In this document: positions 27,801 through 42,800 of the stretch, piece after piece
How positions within the stretch are numbered: the first letter of the stretch is position 1
Layout of the letters: each line of letters starts with the position of its first letter
DNA from: Echinococcus granulosus
Taxonomy: Eukaryota; Platyhelminthes; Cestoda; Cyclophyllidea; Taeniidae
Assembly (NCBI RefSeq): GCF_000524195.1
Contig: NW_020170384.1
Coordinates: forward strand, 2,619,925 to 2,683,924
Direction: 5' to 3'
Length of the DNA: 64,000 nucleotides
The notes under the pieces: model-generated
Seen by the model: the letters and a program-made list of their open reading frames with translations, nothing else
The model's database searches: none
Told to the model about the DNA's origin: nothing
Made by a program: the position numbers and the translations under genes

Positions 27801-30800
27801 ACTAGAGGCTTAGCATCCTGAAGCCCCGTAGCTTCCGCACAAGCCATGATTCTAGGTGAGAGGACTAGAACTCACACGTTAGATTCGTGCTGGCAGAGCC
27901 AGTGCCGTGGGGAGAGGCCCTCTGCGTCGGTGATGTTAGGATCTGCCTCGAAGACTATCAATGCATAAACGATGTGCACGTCCTGACATCGCTACAACAA
28001 AGAAGAACAAAAGGATGGTATTCCTTGCCATGTTCGCTCTGAAAAGCTATTCTAGTTAACAAAGGTAGAGTTCATATGGGTCATGAAATTTTCTAGATGG
28101 AACTCAGTGGGAGCACTCACATCTAGCGTCTGAATAAGGTTGAAGGGATGATCAAATACGAAGCACCCCAAATTGTTAGAAATATTTGAAACTTCTTTGC
28201 TCAAGCCGAATTTCCTGAGGCAATTAACAAGGTAGTGAGCGCGCCTCATCCATTGACAGCGAAAATACACAAAACACCCTCCTTCGTTTGCTTTGATCAG
28301 TCCTCCAAGTGAACAAAGGCAAGATTATCAAAGGCGAAAAAAAGTAAGAACAACATAATCCACAGCACTTCCTAACAAAAATCCAATATTGTAATATATC
28401 TTCAAAATAAAAGCTAGTTCAGCTAAGAATCCAGACAAAAATAGCCTACAGCGAAGTATTCAAGGGGACGATGAAATGTTAAATCACTAATCGGGGTTAC
28501 AAAAAGTTGATGATCCTTACAGCCAACTGTAGACTGAAAAAATTGATAACAGTGAGTAGGTTTCTAGTTTGGTGAAAAGCAGGAGGATTCGTCTGACAGT
28601 CAATTGACCCGAACAGACAAAAGGTAAAGCCAATTGGTAAGATCAGAAGGACTTGAAATGTGGAATAGTGTCTTCAGGAAGCTGAACCATTAAACAGCAC
28701 CATTGTATCAGTTTAAGAAACATTTGCCTTCGAAGTGTAAAGAGACCCTTTTAACCTAGTCAGCCACTGCAGCCAAGGTTTGTCAAGCGATTGTTCTTAC
28801 AGTAGGGCAGAAAAAAAATGAAACATCGGCAAGAAATCGATCCAGATATCCACTTTCTTCATCTACTCCAAGCTATCCAAGCAAGTCCACTGGAAAGCAT
28901 ATCGTCTAGCTACTGTTGCATGGAGGTCTTTTTAAAGAATCAACAAAAATAAACAAAATAAGGGCAGTGAGGCAATTTTTTAGCAACCGAGATAAAATCG
29001 ACAGCATTTAAAGCAGAATGTTGTGGAGATGTCGCCTGTTTAAATGGTAAATCCCATGTTTCATTTCAAGGCAAAACCCTGCGTCTAGGCGAGAGGGAAT
29101 TGGGAGGATCGAAATCAGTAAAGTTAAAAAAATTACCTAACGAGTAACAAAAGACCTTTGCAAAGTTCATTTTTACCAAGTAGAATAAAAAAAGAATATA
29201 CACTTTAGAATCACGACCAAGATTTGTGCTTACATAATATTATTAGTCGATATTATCTCTAGGCGAGGCAAATCTTCTTCAAACAAGGTTCCACAAGGAA
29301 GGAAAACATGCAATCGAGAATATGCAAGCAGGGTAGCCAAAAAATCTGTTGGCAATCATAGAGACGTACAAAGTGCTTGGAAGGCATAGAAGGATATCAG
29401 CATACTGGAGCCTACCTACTTTCCGAACTGAATTCAGCTCGGTTTCAAAGCTGTAGTGGCTCCTCTCAACATTTGGGGACGGTGTGGTTGTGGAATACGG
29501 TAGCGAAACGTATAACCTAGAAATTGTTTTAAAAATGTGACTCTGGTGATGAATAATCAAAAACAGACTCATTATTTTCAAAAGACTCCGTTACGAGGCA
29601 CCACTGATTACAATGGCGACAACTTGTAGGCATGCTTAATGTGAGCCATGATGAAACTGTTGACATCTGCCTACAACAACTCAGAAGAAATTGTAGAAGG
29701 TATCAAACAGATGGATTCCACAGCTTGTGCATTAATATCAGGTGGTAGACAATGGAGATTCGTTTGCTTATCGTTCTGCGCATCGCGTTATGAAAGTGTC
29801 GCACTGGAAAATGGACGCCTGATTGGCTTGTGATAGGAGATGGCTGATGTATTTCATTACAACGTTTGTTGAGCAAACAAACATGGCATCGTTTGGGTAT
29901 CCCAAAAAATCCACTCATTGGCCGCTGCCCACAACTGAACTCTCAAAAGCTCATGGTGTGTGCATGTGATGGACCGCAGGCGAAATCGCGAACTTGTTGA
30001 GTAGCTTGCTTCTAGGTGCAAAAAAATCCCTTCATCAAAAGTACTCCGGATTTGTCGATTAGCCAGAAGAAAGTGCTGTCCGGACCAGGGGACGCCGACT
30101 CACATACCGCGTTTTGGGGTGGGGAAAATGGAAGTTCTGCCTCAAGGCGCTTCATCGCCAGTCTTCCCCAAGCAATGTTATTTTGGGTAACGATTATCGC
30201 TTGATCTTAGCATAGGATATAGCCATTCACATACCAAATATAACAAGGATAGAAGCAGGAGTAGGGAAAACCAGATTCTTTAACTTCTAGACTGGATATA
30301 TTTCATAAAAGTGGAATTCACGGTCACTTTTGTCTCCCCTGAGAAGGGACTGCAGACTATTGTCTTTGGTGGTGGCAATATTAACCAGATTCGTATTGCT
30401 TGTAGTATCAGTCTCAAAAGTTCGGTACGCTAACAATAAATTTTCTTCCGTACACATTTATCTTTCAAATCGTAGATGAGTGTAACTTGAAGACCGCGGA
30501 GAAACATCCATTACTGTGAATTTTTACGATCCCAAGGGATCACGTCAAAGTGAGTGGCCAAAACAGATGCCTTTTTGATCTAAGTTACACACCACAGACC
30601 TATTTGAAGGGAAAATAAATGCAGGATAAAACAAGGAAGGGAAAAAAGACAATGCACAAAGATAAACAAATATAACCTTAGCATTAAAACCATAAGTCTA
30701 ATCTATCAGCTTTTCAAACAAATACTCCCAACTAAAGTGCCAAATAAGTAGAATTCATTTCACTGAAACAACCAACTTTTTAAAAAGACATATCTTGATT

Positions 30801-33800
30801 TTAAACCTGCGTCTTATTTACGCATAAGAAAATTTGCCATTATGTCCTCCCTACTCCTAACTAGGGAACAATAAGCAGAACCAATTTAGCTGCCAAATAA
30901 CAAATCAGAAATGGGACTACTTTCGAGGCAAGGCAATATATAATCTCTTGTGAGAATAAATTGGGGCATAGAAGGCTACCGGGAGTCTTCCTGCTGTGAT
31001 GCGAACACATCTACGCCACCTTTGAGAGACGAAGTGAAAACTACTTTGAGTGCCTGGATTTGGTCTAACTATTCGCTATCACCATGTCGCAATCCTCACA
31101 CTGGTCGCAAATAGTCTTGGCCATGCCAGCCTCTCTGCGGTGGTACACCAAGCTCATTTAAAAACTTGCGCGCCTTTATCCACCTTCTAGATGCCTCAGA
31201 GACCAAACTCCATTCCAAGCTGCTATTGTAAAATACCAATTAAATCAAAAAGAGGACCTGGGGATACCACAGAAAAATCACTTATCACCTCTTGTGTGAT
31301 ATCAAATCTCAACTCCGCATAAGTAGAGACAAACGAACTAAAGTACTGGCATTCAAGAAGAAAGAAGGCTCAACTGTTTAGGTAAAGGGAAATAGAAGAA
31401 TTGCTACAAGCCTCCGCCTCCCCCTCCACTGCATGCAAGCTTGCATCTTGCCCTTGGGCAAACCATGTCCAAAAGCGCTCACTGTCTGATGCCTGCATGA
31501 ATTCCCCCAAAAAACGACTCGCCGTCTAGACGGTGTACAATGAGCAATTCGTCTAGGACTCTCCCCACAGGGGTCCACATTCGATACCACGAGAAAATGT
31601 AGGCTACCACGTTCTGATGATTACGCAATTTTTTCATGCGCCTATTTCAAGCATCCTCGCTTCTAGTCCTCCAAATCTACACTGACACTGGGGAAGAAAT
31701 TGAAAGATCACGTTCGGGAAAGGATGCAATCCATGTATATGGCTTACGAAGCCACTAACTAAACGCTGGACCCGCATAAGTGGTAAGGACGCATAAGGTA
31801 GCTAAATAAGTTCATGCGATTTTTTGTGGCAGAAAACCAAATAATTGTAAGGAGCTTTTTAAAGTTTTTTATTCATTGAAATAACCACCATTAGATTATG
31901 TGATTCCCCAACAACGAGAAAAAAGCTTGATGCGATTTGAGAAGCAAAGAACCTAATCCTAGCCATCTCCATTACTATCATACTTCTCAGCTGTCTGATA
32001 TTAATGCCGAGAGAAGGTTACAATCAAAAATGACTGTCAATGGACTACGAAAGACGAAGAAGTATCTACTCCTACTCTAAAGCAAAAATCATTTTATGGA
32101 TGGATACAATAGGAAAAGCGTCCAAAGATTCAAAACCAGGTTCAATTCGGTTGGTAAAGCAGACAAAGTCCATTCACACATATCAGGTTCAACTGACATT
32201 TCATGACATGATAATGGATCCAGTGTAAGGAGAAAAGAGGAGAGAGCCCAAAAAAAATAGTACCACATCGACAGGTTGACGCACATTTCAGCTGTTTACA
32301 AGCCCATAAAACTCGAGAAAATGGGAAAACTATATTTAAAAGCACACAATATTTTGGGTTGAACGGAACTACTAAATAAGAAAATGGTAAGACATGAATC
32401 AGTAATGAACAGCCAGCACAAAAGGACAATACATTCATCGGATATGCACATAGAAACGAGTAATCAGTCCCAGATTCCGTGATGCATCAATGCTTGTTAG
32501 CCTTGTATAGGCAAAATCCTAATCATGTTTAAAAGAATCGAAAGTACCCTTGAAAACGTGTTTAAAAAGCTGTAGGGAAAAGGTACTTCATGCCCTTGAT
32601 CTGGCTGCACGACAGCTCCTTCCCTTCGTGCTGCTTGCACGCAAATGTTCACATAAAACGAATTTGGCAAATAAATCGCGCCCGCTACAGAACATGGTGT
32701 GACCTCTGCCTTCTTGGTGAGGATCGATTACGAAACAACGCAAGATCTCAGTAGCATCCAAATCTACGTCACGTATCAACACGTTAAGATGGGAATTCAT
32801 CTAATTAGACCAATCAACAGTCTAGGCCAAAAGGTTATTTCCACGAAGATACCAAATATCAACAGTCAGACTGAGCCAGCCAACAGCCCCTCTGATCTAG
32901 GACGAATGGAAATTGCTTAGCTTCGGCATTCTATTAATCCCTACACCAAAATGATTAGGCACATACCGCAGCAGCCAGATGGAGAGGATAAATGCCACGA
33001 TTGTCTGCTACATTAACCTCGGCCGCGTGGATAAGAAGTTGCATGACGGTGTCGAGATCCTGTTCTTGCACTGCCTGATGGAGCACTGTACGCCCCTCGA
33101 CATTTTGCAGGTTTGGATCCGCACCCAGCTCTAGTAGGTGGTTAAACATCTACAGTGGGGGAAGAAGTATTCGGTGAGTTACTCGGTCTTACTATTCATG
33201 AAAATTATCACAACCAGCCCGGAGCTTAGTCTGATTAAAAAAACGCTGGGCGACAACTGATTGCGCGAAAACGGAGCAGCGTTTCATCACAGATTTTAAA
33301 AGGTAGGAAAACCTGTATCAGGGATAAAGAGTTAACTCCACTGATGCAGTTTCAATGAAGGCATAGGGTCGCATAGTGATGACAGTGTCGAATGCTTAAA
33401 GTACAATGAATCAAAAGCTGCTCACTGGTAAGGAGCTTTTCAAACGGTAAGGTGAGGCAAAGGGGAGTGGTAGTTTTTCGCGTTTTGAGCTCTCTACGTC
33501 AATGTCCCCTTTTGGAAAACCGGTTGCCCATATTGTAAAAAGATTTTGGGTAAATCGCAGACAGGATTAGGTGGAGTCACATACCTGCCCCCGTCGCAAG
33601 TGCTTTTAGTACAGAGATAAGATGTTTTTGAGTCGAATCGCCTGTAATCAAATTGAAAGATTTGAAAGCAGACCTACAGTGCTTTGAACATCCAATCGAC
33701 TATAGGTGCGAGCACAAAAAATCAAGGAATCGTGAAGCCAGAATTACAATGGCCGAAGAATTTTTAATCTAGCTCATAAAACTCTTAAGCATGTCGCAGC

Positions 33801-36800
33801 TAGAAGCCCGACTACGTGTTAAAACATTCACACTGTAAAATTAATTTAATCCAGAATAAGTGGAAATGACGGGAGAAGGCTAATACAGAGGACATTTGGG
33901 CGATTTCGCATGAAAGGTGCGGGAATTCTTGGACGACACTCTAACACCGCCTAAGAAATAAGATGACGGTTCTTTGAGCATCTTGGCTATTTCAGAAGAT
34001 GAACGAGCATCCGTTCACCCTACCTATGCTACTATACATGCCTATTAAAAGTAGATTATCAGGCGTATAAGCCTCGTGGTGTCTTTTGGGATAACTCGAG
34101 CGGGAGAATTACCAGGAGGATACTTGATCTACTTTAATATTCTACCACACAGGTTCCTCTCTCAGGTTGCTAAAGCCAATTCCTGATCATTGGCTAATCC
34201 AGTCATCGGCTAGTAGATGGAACCACGAAGCAAGAAGCACGCGAAAGCTTCCGACTGAAGGGCAAACTTCTGGAACCTTCCTAAACAAGAGTTTTAGCTG
34301 GACTTCTCGAAATTTCGATTATGTTGGTGGATCGCCCATACCATCAAGCAGATGAGTTAGCCTTACGGTTAAAATTTGCCTCACAAATCGCTCATTGGTT
34401 ACCATCGCTTCAAGAAGCTAATTTGACTCCCGATTGGAAGATTTTGCCCACAACAAATAAGGGACAAAAAACGTCAAATAGAGGGTTAAAACTCACTTGT
34501 TTCTTCTTTGCGATATGTAGGGTTGACAACTTTTTATCACGAGACTGGAGATTAACCACATCTGGGTAGTAGTTGCACAACAGATCCACGCAGCTATAGA
34601 GAAAATGGTATAAAAGGAAAATAGTGTAAAATAACCCGAAAAAGGGTTGTGAAGTTTTTTTTTTAAATTGAGTTTCACACAGCCGAGGAAAGCTTTATCA
34701 AATCCGTCGTTTGTTGAAAAGATCGTCATTAAGAACACATAATCCCGAACCATCTCCCAACAGACCACAATTTTGCTGCGAATTTCCGCTCAAGAAAGTA
34801 ACTGAGCCTATCCGCCTCCGTCTTCCCATCCCACGTTAGTTATCCCATTTCCTGTGCAACCGAGTGATTGTCTAGTGGCAATACCAATGGCAAGGGAAGA
34901 GAAATACGGATAACACGACAGGAAGATAAATCATCTCCCTTCTTTCTGGTCCCAGATGCGGTTCTAGATTTTAGCATGCTTTGTGGGCTTTTTGGCCTCC
35001 TTATGCTTTAAGAACCTAATTAAGATGACATTGCGGCACGGATAAAGTATGAATGAATGCAAATGATATTTGAAGGCTAGGATCTAAACCTGACACTGTA
35101 GAGCGACTAATGGAATTCGATGACTAGACTTTTGAAAACTGACTTTCGTAGGAGCTTTCAGAATCATGTGCACTGCTAAGGAAAAATCCAAAAAAGAACA
35201 ATTCCTAAATTACTCATAAGCATTGCAAGCAGACACAAAATCGTCTCGTATTTTGCAGATTGGATTGCACAAACAACCACAAATGGTTTTGCACTTCATG
35301 GCAGGGGATCATTTAAGGGGGTTGGACTCTAATGCTAGACGGTTTTCCAATTTTCGCCATTCTCTGCAGTTTAAATTCCTATTCTTTTTTGTATCGTAAA
35401 ACAGTAAATGACAAATAGGTTGTTAGTCGCAGGTGGAAGCGAATGGCAAAGCAAACAGAAACTAAATAAAGTAATTCTCGGTTCGTTACTGTTTAGTAAA
35501 CACTTGCAACTCCCTGCGAGATAGGGTTAGGCATTTGGCCAAGATATTTTCAAATAACATTTCAGCTACTCTAAATTTTGCTTAAAAATAAAACTGAAGG
35601 AAACTTCACTATTTACATTCGAAACTGCCAATTTCGACAGCTGCCAAGCATTAAGGCCAATAACTCTGAAATTTCGCGGATTTCAATGTTGATGTTTGGG
35701 ATGCTCATCTTTGTGGCAAATTATTTTTCAAATAGAATACCTCAGCGTTACCTACGTTATTTCCCTGCATAACCTTCCTCGTGCAGCGAGTAGAATCAAA
35801 CCAGGCAGCTCAAAACATCACCCAATGGGATGAAATGATGCAAGAGAGTTGGCGATTAAGCAGCTGTGGAGAAAATTCTTATTGCAAGAGACAAACCAGT
35901 TCCAGATTGTATGCAACTGGTGTAAGGCAAACAAATAAGTTCGTGCGGTACTTTATGGCAAAATGGGTAGTCACAAAAAGATTCGTTGAAATAACCATCA
36001 CTTCACTAAATCATCTGCAAACACTTCCCAGTGGGGCTCAGGACCGTTGTAAATCACACCCTTATGGAATATTTTCTCAAGAAGTGAGTGAAGGGCACCC
36101 ACCTCTGCTTTAGCCACATTTTCATTTCCCAACCACATATTCAATTTCGCATGTGGTTGGCCAATTCTAGTGCCAGAGCCAAAAAAGATGACAAGCATCA
36201 CTTGAAGAAATACTGTCAGAGGAATGCTGAATATGAGGTGGTACACTTATCCTAAAGGTCAGTAAAGCGTTGTGGCGTCTTGTGAAAATAGGACTTTCTT
36301 CCCGTTGATTCACCAGACCTAGCTTCTTCTCAGTAAGTTTTTTTCTCGCCTTCCAGTTCTGGCGCATCGAGCAGGTAGATCTCAGCTGCAATTTTGTGAA
36401 TCTAATTCTCACACAGACATCTGGGGATGGAATGGCACGAAACCCTTAGAAGTGTGGTGTGCGAAGTGAGTGGACCACTTGGGGAAACCGACGAGTTATA
36501 TATTCGTTCGCCCAATTAACGGTCGAAGACAAAGGACTTTCCTCATCAAAAATATCTTCCAAAGGGACATATTTATAATGGCAAATGAAGAAAAGAGCAG
36601 TTTAGGATTTACGCTCTGTCAGCTGCTGTTAATACATGTAATTAATAGTTTTTGTAATACATTTGCTCAGTAGCCCCCACAACGACTTCCCCCTCCGTGG
36701 TGTAGATATAAACTCCATCCTCATTACCCACATTAAACACTCCTGGAAATTGTACCTGACACGCTCATCTGCAGTTACCATGACAACAGTGCCACACAGT

Positions 36801-39800
36801 TCCCCATTTTAAAAGTAGGGCACTTCTCCCACTTTTTAAGGCCCTATCTGGGTTTTACGTCCTGCTGCCGGGTTTAGCTACCGTGTCCTCCCCCAAATGT
36901 CACGCAAAAAAGTAAATGATAGGCATCAGTCGCATAACAAGGCGCATCCCATCAGTTGAGTTTAGCTAAAATTCTCGGTATGAGGAATCCAATAAGGGAA
37001 GGTCCAAAAAATTTCGTCTACCATCGCAATTTCACCAGCATAATCAAATTTTTGCTAAGAGTAATTTGTGCCACTGATAACTACTAAGGCCCAAATGCTA
37101 AGCAAACGCTTCTCTTCTTGAATAAATTGAGACCCTTCACCTGAATGCTTCATGATTAAATATGTGCATAGTAATATTCTTCCCGTCTTTTGGCGCCACT
37201 GAATTCGCAGTACTGGTTGGATTTGACCTTATAATGGCACCGCTTAACCCTATATTAACTTTTCAACACTTTTAAGAGATGGAATTAGGTTTAATTTGGA
37301 CATTTCATTTGTTACGTTCCCCCAACGCCTTCTTCTGTAAGTAGTTCTTGAGTGAGTCCCGTAGAAATGACTGCCCTTTAAACAACGAAAGTATATTTTT
37401 AAACGTTGAATGAGTCAGGCTCTCGATTCTTGACACTCGCAAAGTATGTCACCTTTCAAGGGATGCCACCCACACGCACACGAGGAAAGGGAAAAGGAAC
37501 GACCATATTCCAATTGTTAAAAGTAAAGTAGGTTTTCCACTCCAACTGAACATCGAGCCATTATCGAATGGTGGAGGCAGTTTAAAAACATCAATCGATT
37601 TAACTTCAAAAATCGTATCAAATTCCTTACTTTGATGAACGAACACCCCTCGTTTTGTTGGTTCTATTCAACTTTTCTTTTTCTTCGTTTTTTGTGCTTC
37701 AAGCAACATAGGTTTAATGATATCAGGCTATCACCCCTTCCATCCATCTGTGCTTTCAACGCCTTGGATGTATTCCAGCTTTGACGACGGTCTTTGTGCA
37801 ATTGAAGATTGAGGTCCTTAGGTGTTCTGTAGAGTCCAAGGGATGTTGAAAACGATATTGAAAGCGTAAAAGATCAGTTTTTGGAAGACCATATTCGATT
37901 TTGCACCACTTGTACAATACTGCTTCAACTACCTACCTTTCATTCAATGAATTTGCCAGACTGCCAGGTAACTCCAGACAGTTGAAAGCACCAGTCATTG
38001 TTGTATGTCTATAAAAATCACCATTGAGATAACATGAACTACACCCTGCGTCTTCATTCATTCTCCTATCCCAAAGCAAGCACACTGAATCGTAAAGAAA
38101 TTACGACATAATAAACTGCTGGAGCATTCATTATAGAACTTGCGGTTCCACCCGTCCCCTAGGCTTCTTCCCAAGTGATTAAAATTGCATATCTGTTAGT
38201 GAGGTAGGATATTTGGTTATCTCCAAAAGTACCACATCTTGTCTGCGACACAATAAAAAGGATAGAATGTTTGCTACTAAACACAGACAAACCTGAACGC
38301 TTGGGATTCAAGAGTGTCTAGATTAGATTATGCTCGACACCCACGCGCATGGAAAGGCACCGCATCACATGCCGCTTTAACACTCGCTACTATCATCACA
38401 CATGCGAAACCGAGATTACTTTTATCTGAGCTCGGTGTCACAAACATGTGACAAGGGTCTTTTACTACTTTTATGGCTGATTACACTATATCACGATTAA
38501 GGAAATAGAGGAATTTGAAGCAAAAAATAGGTGTAGGAGTTTTGTGGTGGAAAGATAGTCATAAGTTTTAGATTTTGAGAAAAGAGAAATGATGACAATA
38601 AGACGGTTAGATTTCTTTGATGGTCTATTTTCCTTGCAGACCCCAACAGGAAACGTGTTAGATGAACGTGGAAATCACCTCTCCATGCATTCACTAGACT
38701 ACTGTGTCTGCTTATCTACATTTTAGATGAATTCTTTGTATTTTCGTTTCCTCATTCTCCACTTGTCTCCTAGGTTTCTTTACTACTAAAATCATGCTTC
38801 GGAGTTACCTGTAATGCTTTAACTGTTTCTCAGTTCTGGTTGTGCAAACAATTAAGGCTCCGACACTGTACTCTCACTGGGTGCCACGGCCACTGGACCA
38901 GGCCAGTAGGTACCTAGGTCCTCTGTACGTTGCCAATACATTTTCTGCTCTGATACCATGACTTCTTTCATCTGCAGGGAAGTATCCGGGCGCTATTTTG
39001 GTGGCAGCGGAAAGCGAACCCGATCCTAACTGGTAAATACTTTGATTTCTATTATTGTGTGTTACGCGTCAATGGGACGGGAGAAGGTCACATGCTGCGA
39101 ATGGGAGAATTTGTGACAAGCCCTAACGGAGGGGTTAAAAAAGCTGTTAACCTTCGGTAACTACTCCAATTCCGTGGTCTGCAGTAATACTATCAACAGC
39201 TGAAGCGACATTACCCGTGAACCACCTGGGTAAGCTTGTTGCGGGGCTGCCTAAGGTACCGGTATGAAGGTGTGGATTTAGTGAACACGCGATACCTCCT
39301 CCTCCACCTCCCTTCTAATCGGAGAGAACTGCGATAGATATATGGCTGGGTAGCCCCGAGGTGAGAGCAAATTGGCAAGGAGATGCAGACGGAAAACCTT
39401 ATCCCCATGAAATTATTTTACACCCCGCCATTTTAAACTGATTCTGCTTTTACGTCAGTGTTCTTACGACTACCGATGAGCATTCGAGATGGTAAACACA
39501 CTACTCTCCTTCCCCCACTCCAATTTCAGATCCAGTGGAATTGCCACGAAGGATTAGTAGCATTGAAATAAAAAATCGTGTCAGTTGCATGCATATCCGA
39601 TGACGCACGGATGGCTCGGCAGTGTTTCTCCTACAGCACTGACTACGTTGTGGTAGCTGACGTGGAAAGTCGACCAAGGGGAGGGCGGCCGGGGACAGCG
39701 CTCAAACGAAGAGGGGCGCTATGCAATACTTTAGTCGTTTGTTTAGCTCATCGTTTGGGTTACGCAGACACTGAAGGCCCCGCCGTTGTATTTCCGCTTG

Positions 39801-42800
39801 GGCTTTTTCAGTAGCCTCTCAGCTACTCTGTACGTCGCTAATACATTTTCTGTCCTAGTGTTATAATTTCCTCCAACTTCAGAAGGAATCGGGAGGCTAA
39901 ATTATCATTAAAACGGGTGCTTCTAACGCCGGCTGCAACACCACTTCAAGTTCAGGACGAGCATTTATCTCATCGTAGTCCAACGCAATTTCCTCTAGTC
40001 AAGGCAAACAAGCTCAACCATCGAGTGATCTTTCGATGATTCTAAATTGTCCAGAATTGATAGCCAGACTAGTCGCAGTACAGGAAAATCATTAAGACAA
40101 TTTAATTTCAGATTTCTCCTTTCCACCTGTCCATTCAGCTTTTTCGATGTCAGTTAGTACTTAAAAGTTGATTTGGTATTGCAAGATAGCTTCCTGTCTG
40201 TCTCTATTTAGCACAAAATATGGAGCATCCATGATTGTTCCATGAATTAAAAAACAGTTCACTTGCAACACAACAAACGCACCAAATCCAGACTCATCTC
40301 CGTGTTTCGTCCATTAAAATGGCATACTTTGATTATTTACTGCAATACCACTTTCTAAGACATAGCTTCATTGCTAAAAAAATGCAAAAATACTTACTTA
40401 AATCAAGAGTCCAACTACCTACCAAGGCCGATCTTTTTCAACCGCGACGTGGATTGGAAAATAGTCAGTTGTGCCGGCTCGTGGATTAGCACCGGCTCGA
40501 AGCAGAGTTGCAACGATTGCCTCAGAGGCGTCGCGGACGGCCAAGTAGAGACATGTCTCCCCAAGCGCATTCACCGCGTCGATGTCAATGCGATTCGAGT
40601 TCTTGAAACCTGTCGTCTGGCAGACGGAGAAGGGCTGGGTGACCGACGCGTTTTCGTCACTTGCAGGTGGTTCGATATCTAAGAGAATCTACAGGAGAGA
40701 TGTAAGGGGAAAAAGAGTAATTTAAATTACACTAAATTTAAGCTGTTGAAGGCATGGGAAAGCTTTTGAAATATCAGACAATGAGCATATAATTATTTTC
40801 TGCATTTGATAATGGCCATCCTGTGGAGAAATGAAAATCTTAGTGTTATTGAATCAAAGGTGCTAATGAGCAATTTTTAACTCCTGAGGACGTCTCAATA
40901 TCCCAAATTCGGAAATAATATACGGACTGGTGGCTTTAAACAGAAGTCTCTCAGTTAACGCGCGCCTAAGTTGTTGAAAGTACAGACATACAAAGGAAAC
41001 ATCAGGGATGTGAATTAGCGACTAGATATAAAAACACACCGAGTTAAAACTACTGAGTGAGAGAAACGGAACAAAAAGTTAAGTGGTACTGAAGAAAGCG
41101 CAGTTATGACCACTTATGGTTTGTTGAAATATGCTCATAAAAACAAGGAAGTGCTTTGTTTTCTAGGACATTTTAATTGCCAACTTAGCTACTGCTAACT
41201 CGACAATCAGCAGGACCTACACGAAATTCAGTAGCCAAAAAAAATTCAATGGAGGTGAGTGCTCAATCACAAAAGGTGCTCGAATAACGGGAGCTGAATC
41301 GTCGGTATTTTAGCTCTCTCCTTTGCGAGAACATGATTAGCAGTCCAATGTCCCGCTAACCAAAAGGTGATGTGACAAGATAAAGAAGACAGGGATGTTT
41401 GCCCTTCAAGATCGGCTCTAGGCTACTGGAAACCTCGGAAAACCAAGAAGCCCCAAAAATTTGAAAGACAATGTTGCATATAGTTATGGCAATCTCGGAA
41501 AAGGCACTGTGATGCACCCACAAATAAATAAGGAGTAATCAGCATTCAATCATGGTCTTGAATTCGAAAATGGATAAGTTAATAATGTCAAGGAAGCACA
41601 ACTGCAAGACATTGGCTCCAAATGTAGAGTGGTGGCGCCACTGAAACATAAAATATGATAATAGAGATTTTTCGCCATTCGAAAAAGAGTGGGGTCAAAT
41701 GAAATTATGGATAGCGGACTGTGTAGATAAGATAAAAAAATCCTTAAATAAACGAGAAAATCCGCAGGATATTCATAAATTACAAAGGATCTTTGAACCT
41801 GCGAAGAAAATGACAAAAGCAAGAAAAGTAGTGAAGTAAAATAATGGACCAATGTAACGACTCGAGCAGGACATAAGTTGACAAAAGTATGAACAAATTA
41901 ATTAATTGGCGCACGGATTAAATCCCTATGAATACCAAAACTTACGGAATTGAAATCTAATAAGCTATTATTGTAGAATCCAGGAGAATCAACGAGGCGT
42001 TCCGTTGGAAAGCACATGCACTGATCGTATGAATAGTAACAGCAAGGGCGCACACATGTGGGTTGGGATATTTCACACCAATGGCCGGCCGGGAGGGCAG
42101 CAACGAATGCAGAGACAGCCGTTCTCACATTTGACCCGCCACGCCTGTGTACGAACTAGTAGCTTTCAATCACAAGCAGACTGGTGAGTGGGCGCATATC
42201 GGTCTCCTGATTGGGATCGCGGCTAGTCAGCAGTATCATACCCCTCCGCATTCAAAAACGCAATTTTAAAGAAGACGTGAGTAGGTAGAAAGGCAAAGAG
42301 TCGAGGGAAGTTGAAGTATGGTCATTTATTTTGAGAAGTGAGGGATTGGATAGACTTGGACGGAGTGAATAGCAAGCAGTTTCCATACTTCGAGCAACTC
42401 TGCCTATGCGAAAGAAGAACAATGGAATAGCGTCTTGGCTTAAACAATTTCCATCCTTTCCTTTTCGTTCTAGTTCCAATTGATCAATTTAGATATTTAC
42501 AAGTTTTAATCTGTTGATGTCACCAAGTCAGAGCCAAATGGAGGTCCGCTTCAAAATGGGACTGTTGTTTTAGAGTTGTCAAGACGGGGTGTCATTGTGG
42601 CAGTAAAACACGCGATAGTAGGTTGTAAGTACATCCTCGTGTTACTTGGAGTTGATGTACGTCATGGTGTGAGCCATTCCAGGCAACGTCAATCAAGAGG
42701 GCAGGCAACACTGGTGGTACTTACATAAAAAAAGCTTAGGATGATGAACATTTCTGGTGGATGAAGAAGAATACAGGCACAAGGCGGTGATAGGACACTC

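Larger units (their letters stand above)
38810..39902 (+). mobile_element. Older TRIM-like element, plus strand, in an iPLA2 intron
   Basis: Same family as the element at 47982-49220, in the opposite orientation. The 5' LTR (38810-38997) is followed by the same primer-binding-like motif and the shared CGAACCCGATCCTAA. The interior shares stretches with the other element (for example GTGAACCACCTGG against GTGAACCGTCTGG). The 3' LTR (about 39722-39902) is more decayed and is preceded by a purine-rich tract (ACGAAGAGGGG). No clear target duplication is seen. The boundaries are estimated by alignment by eye. Confidence 0.7.
34594..40422 (-). other. iPLA2 intron 4
   Basis: 5.8 kb holding the older TRIM-like element and the unexplained frame near 36 kb. 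A GC-richer patch at about 36670-36900 was not identified. Confidence 0.75.
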
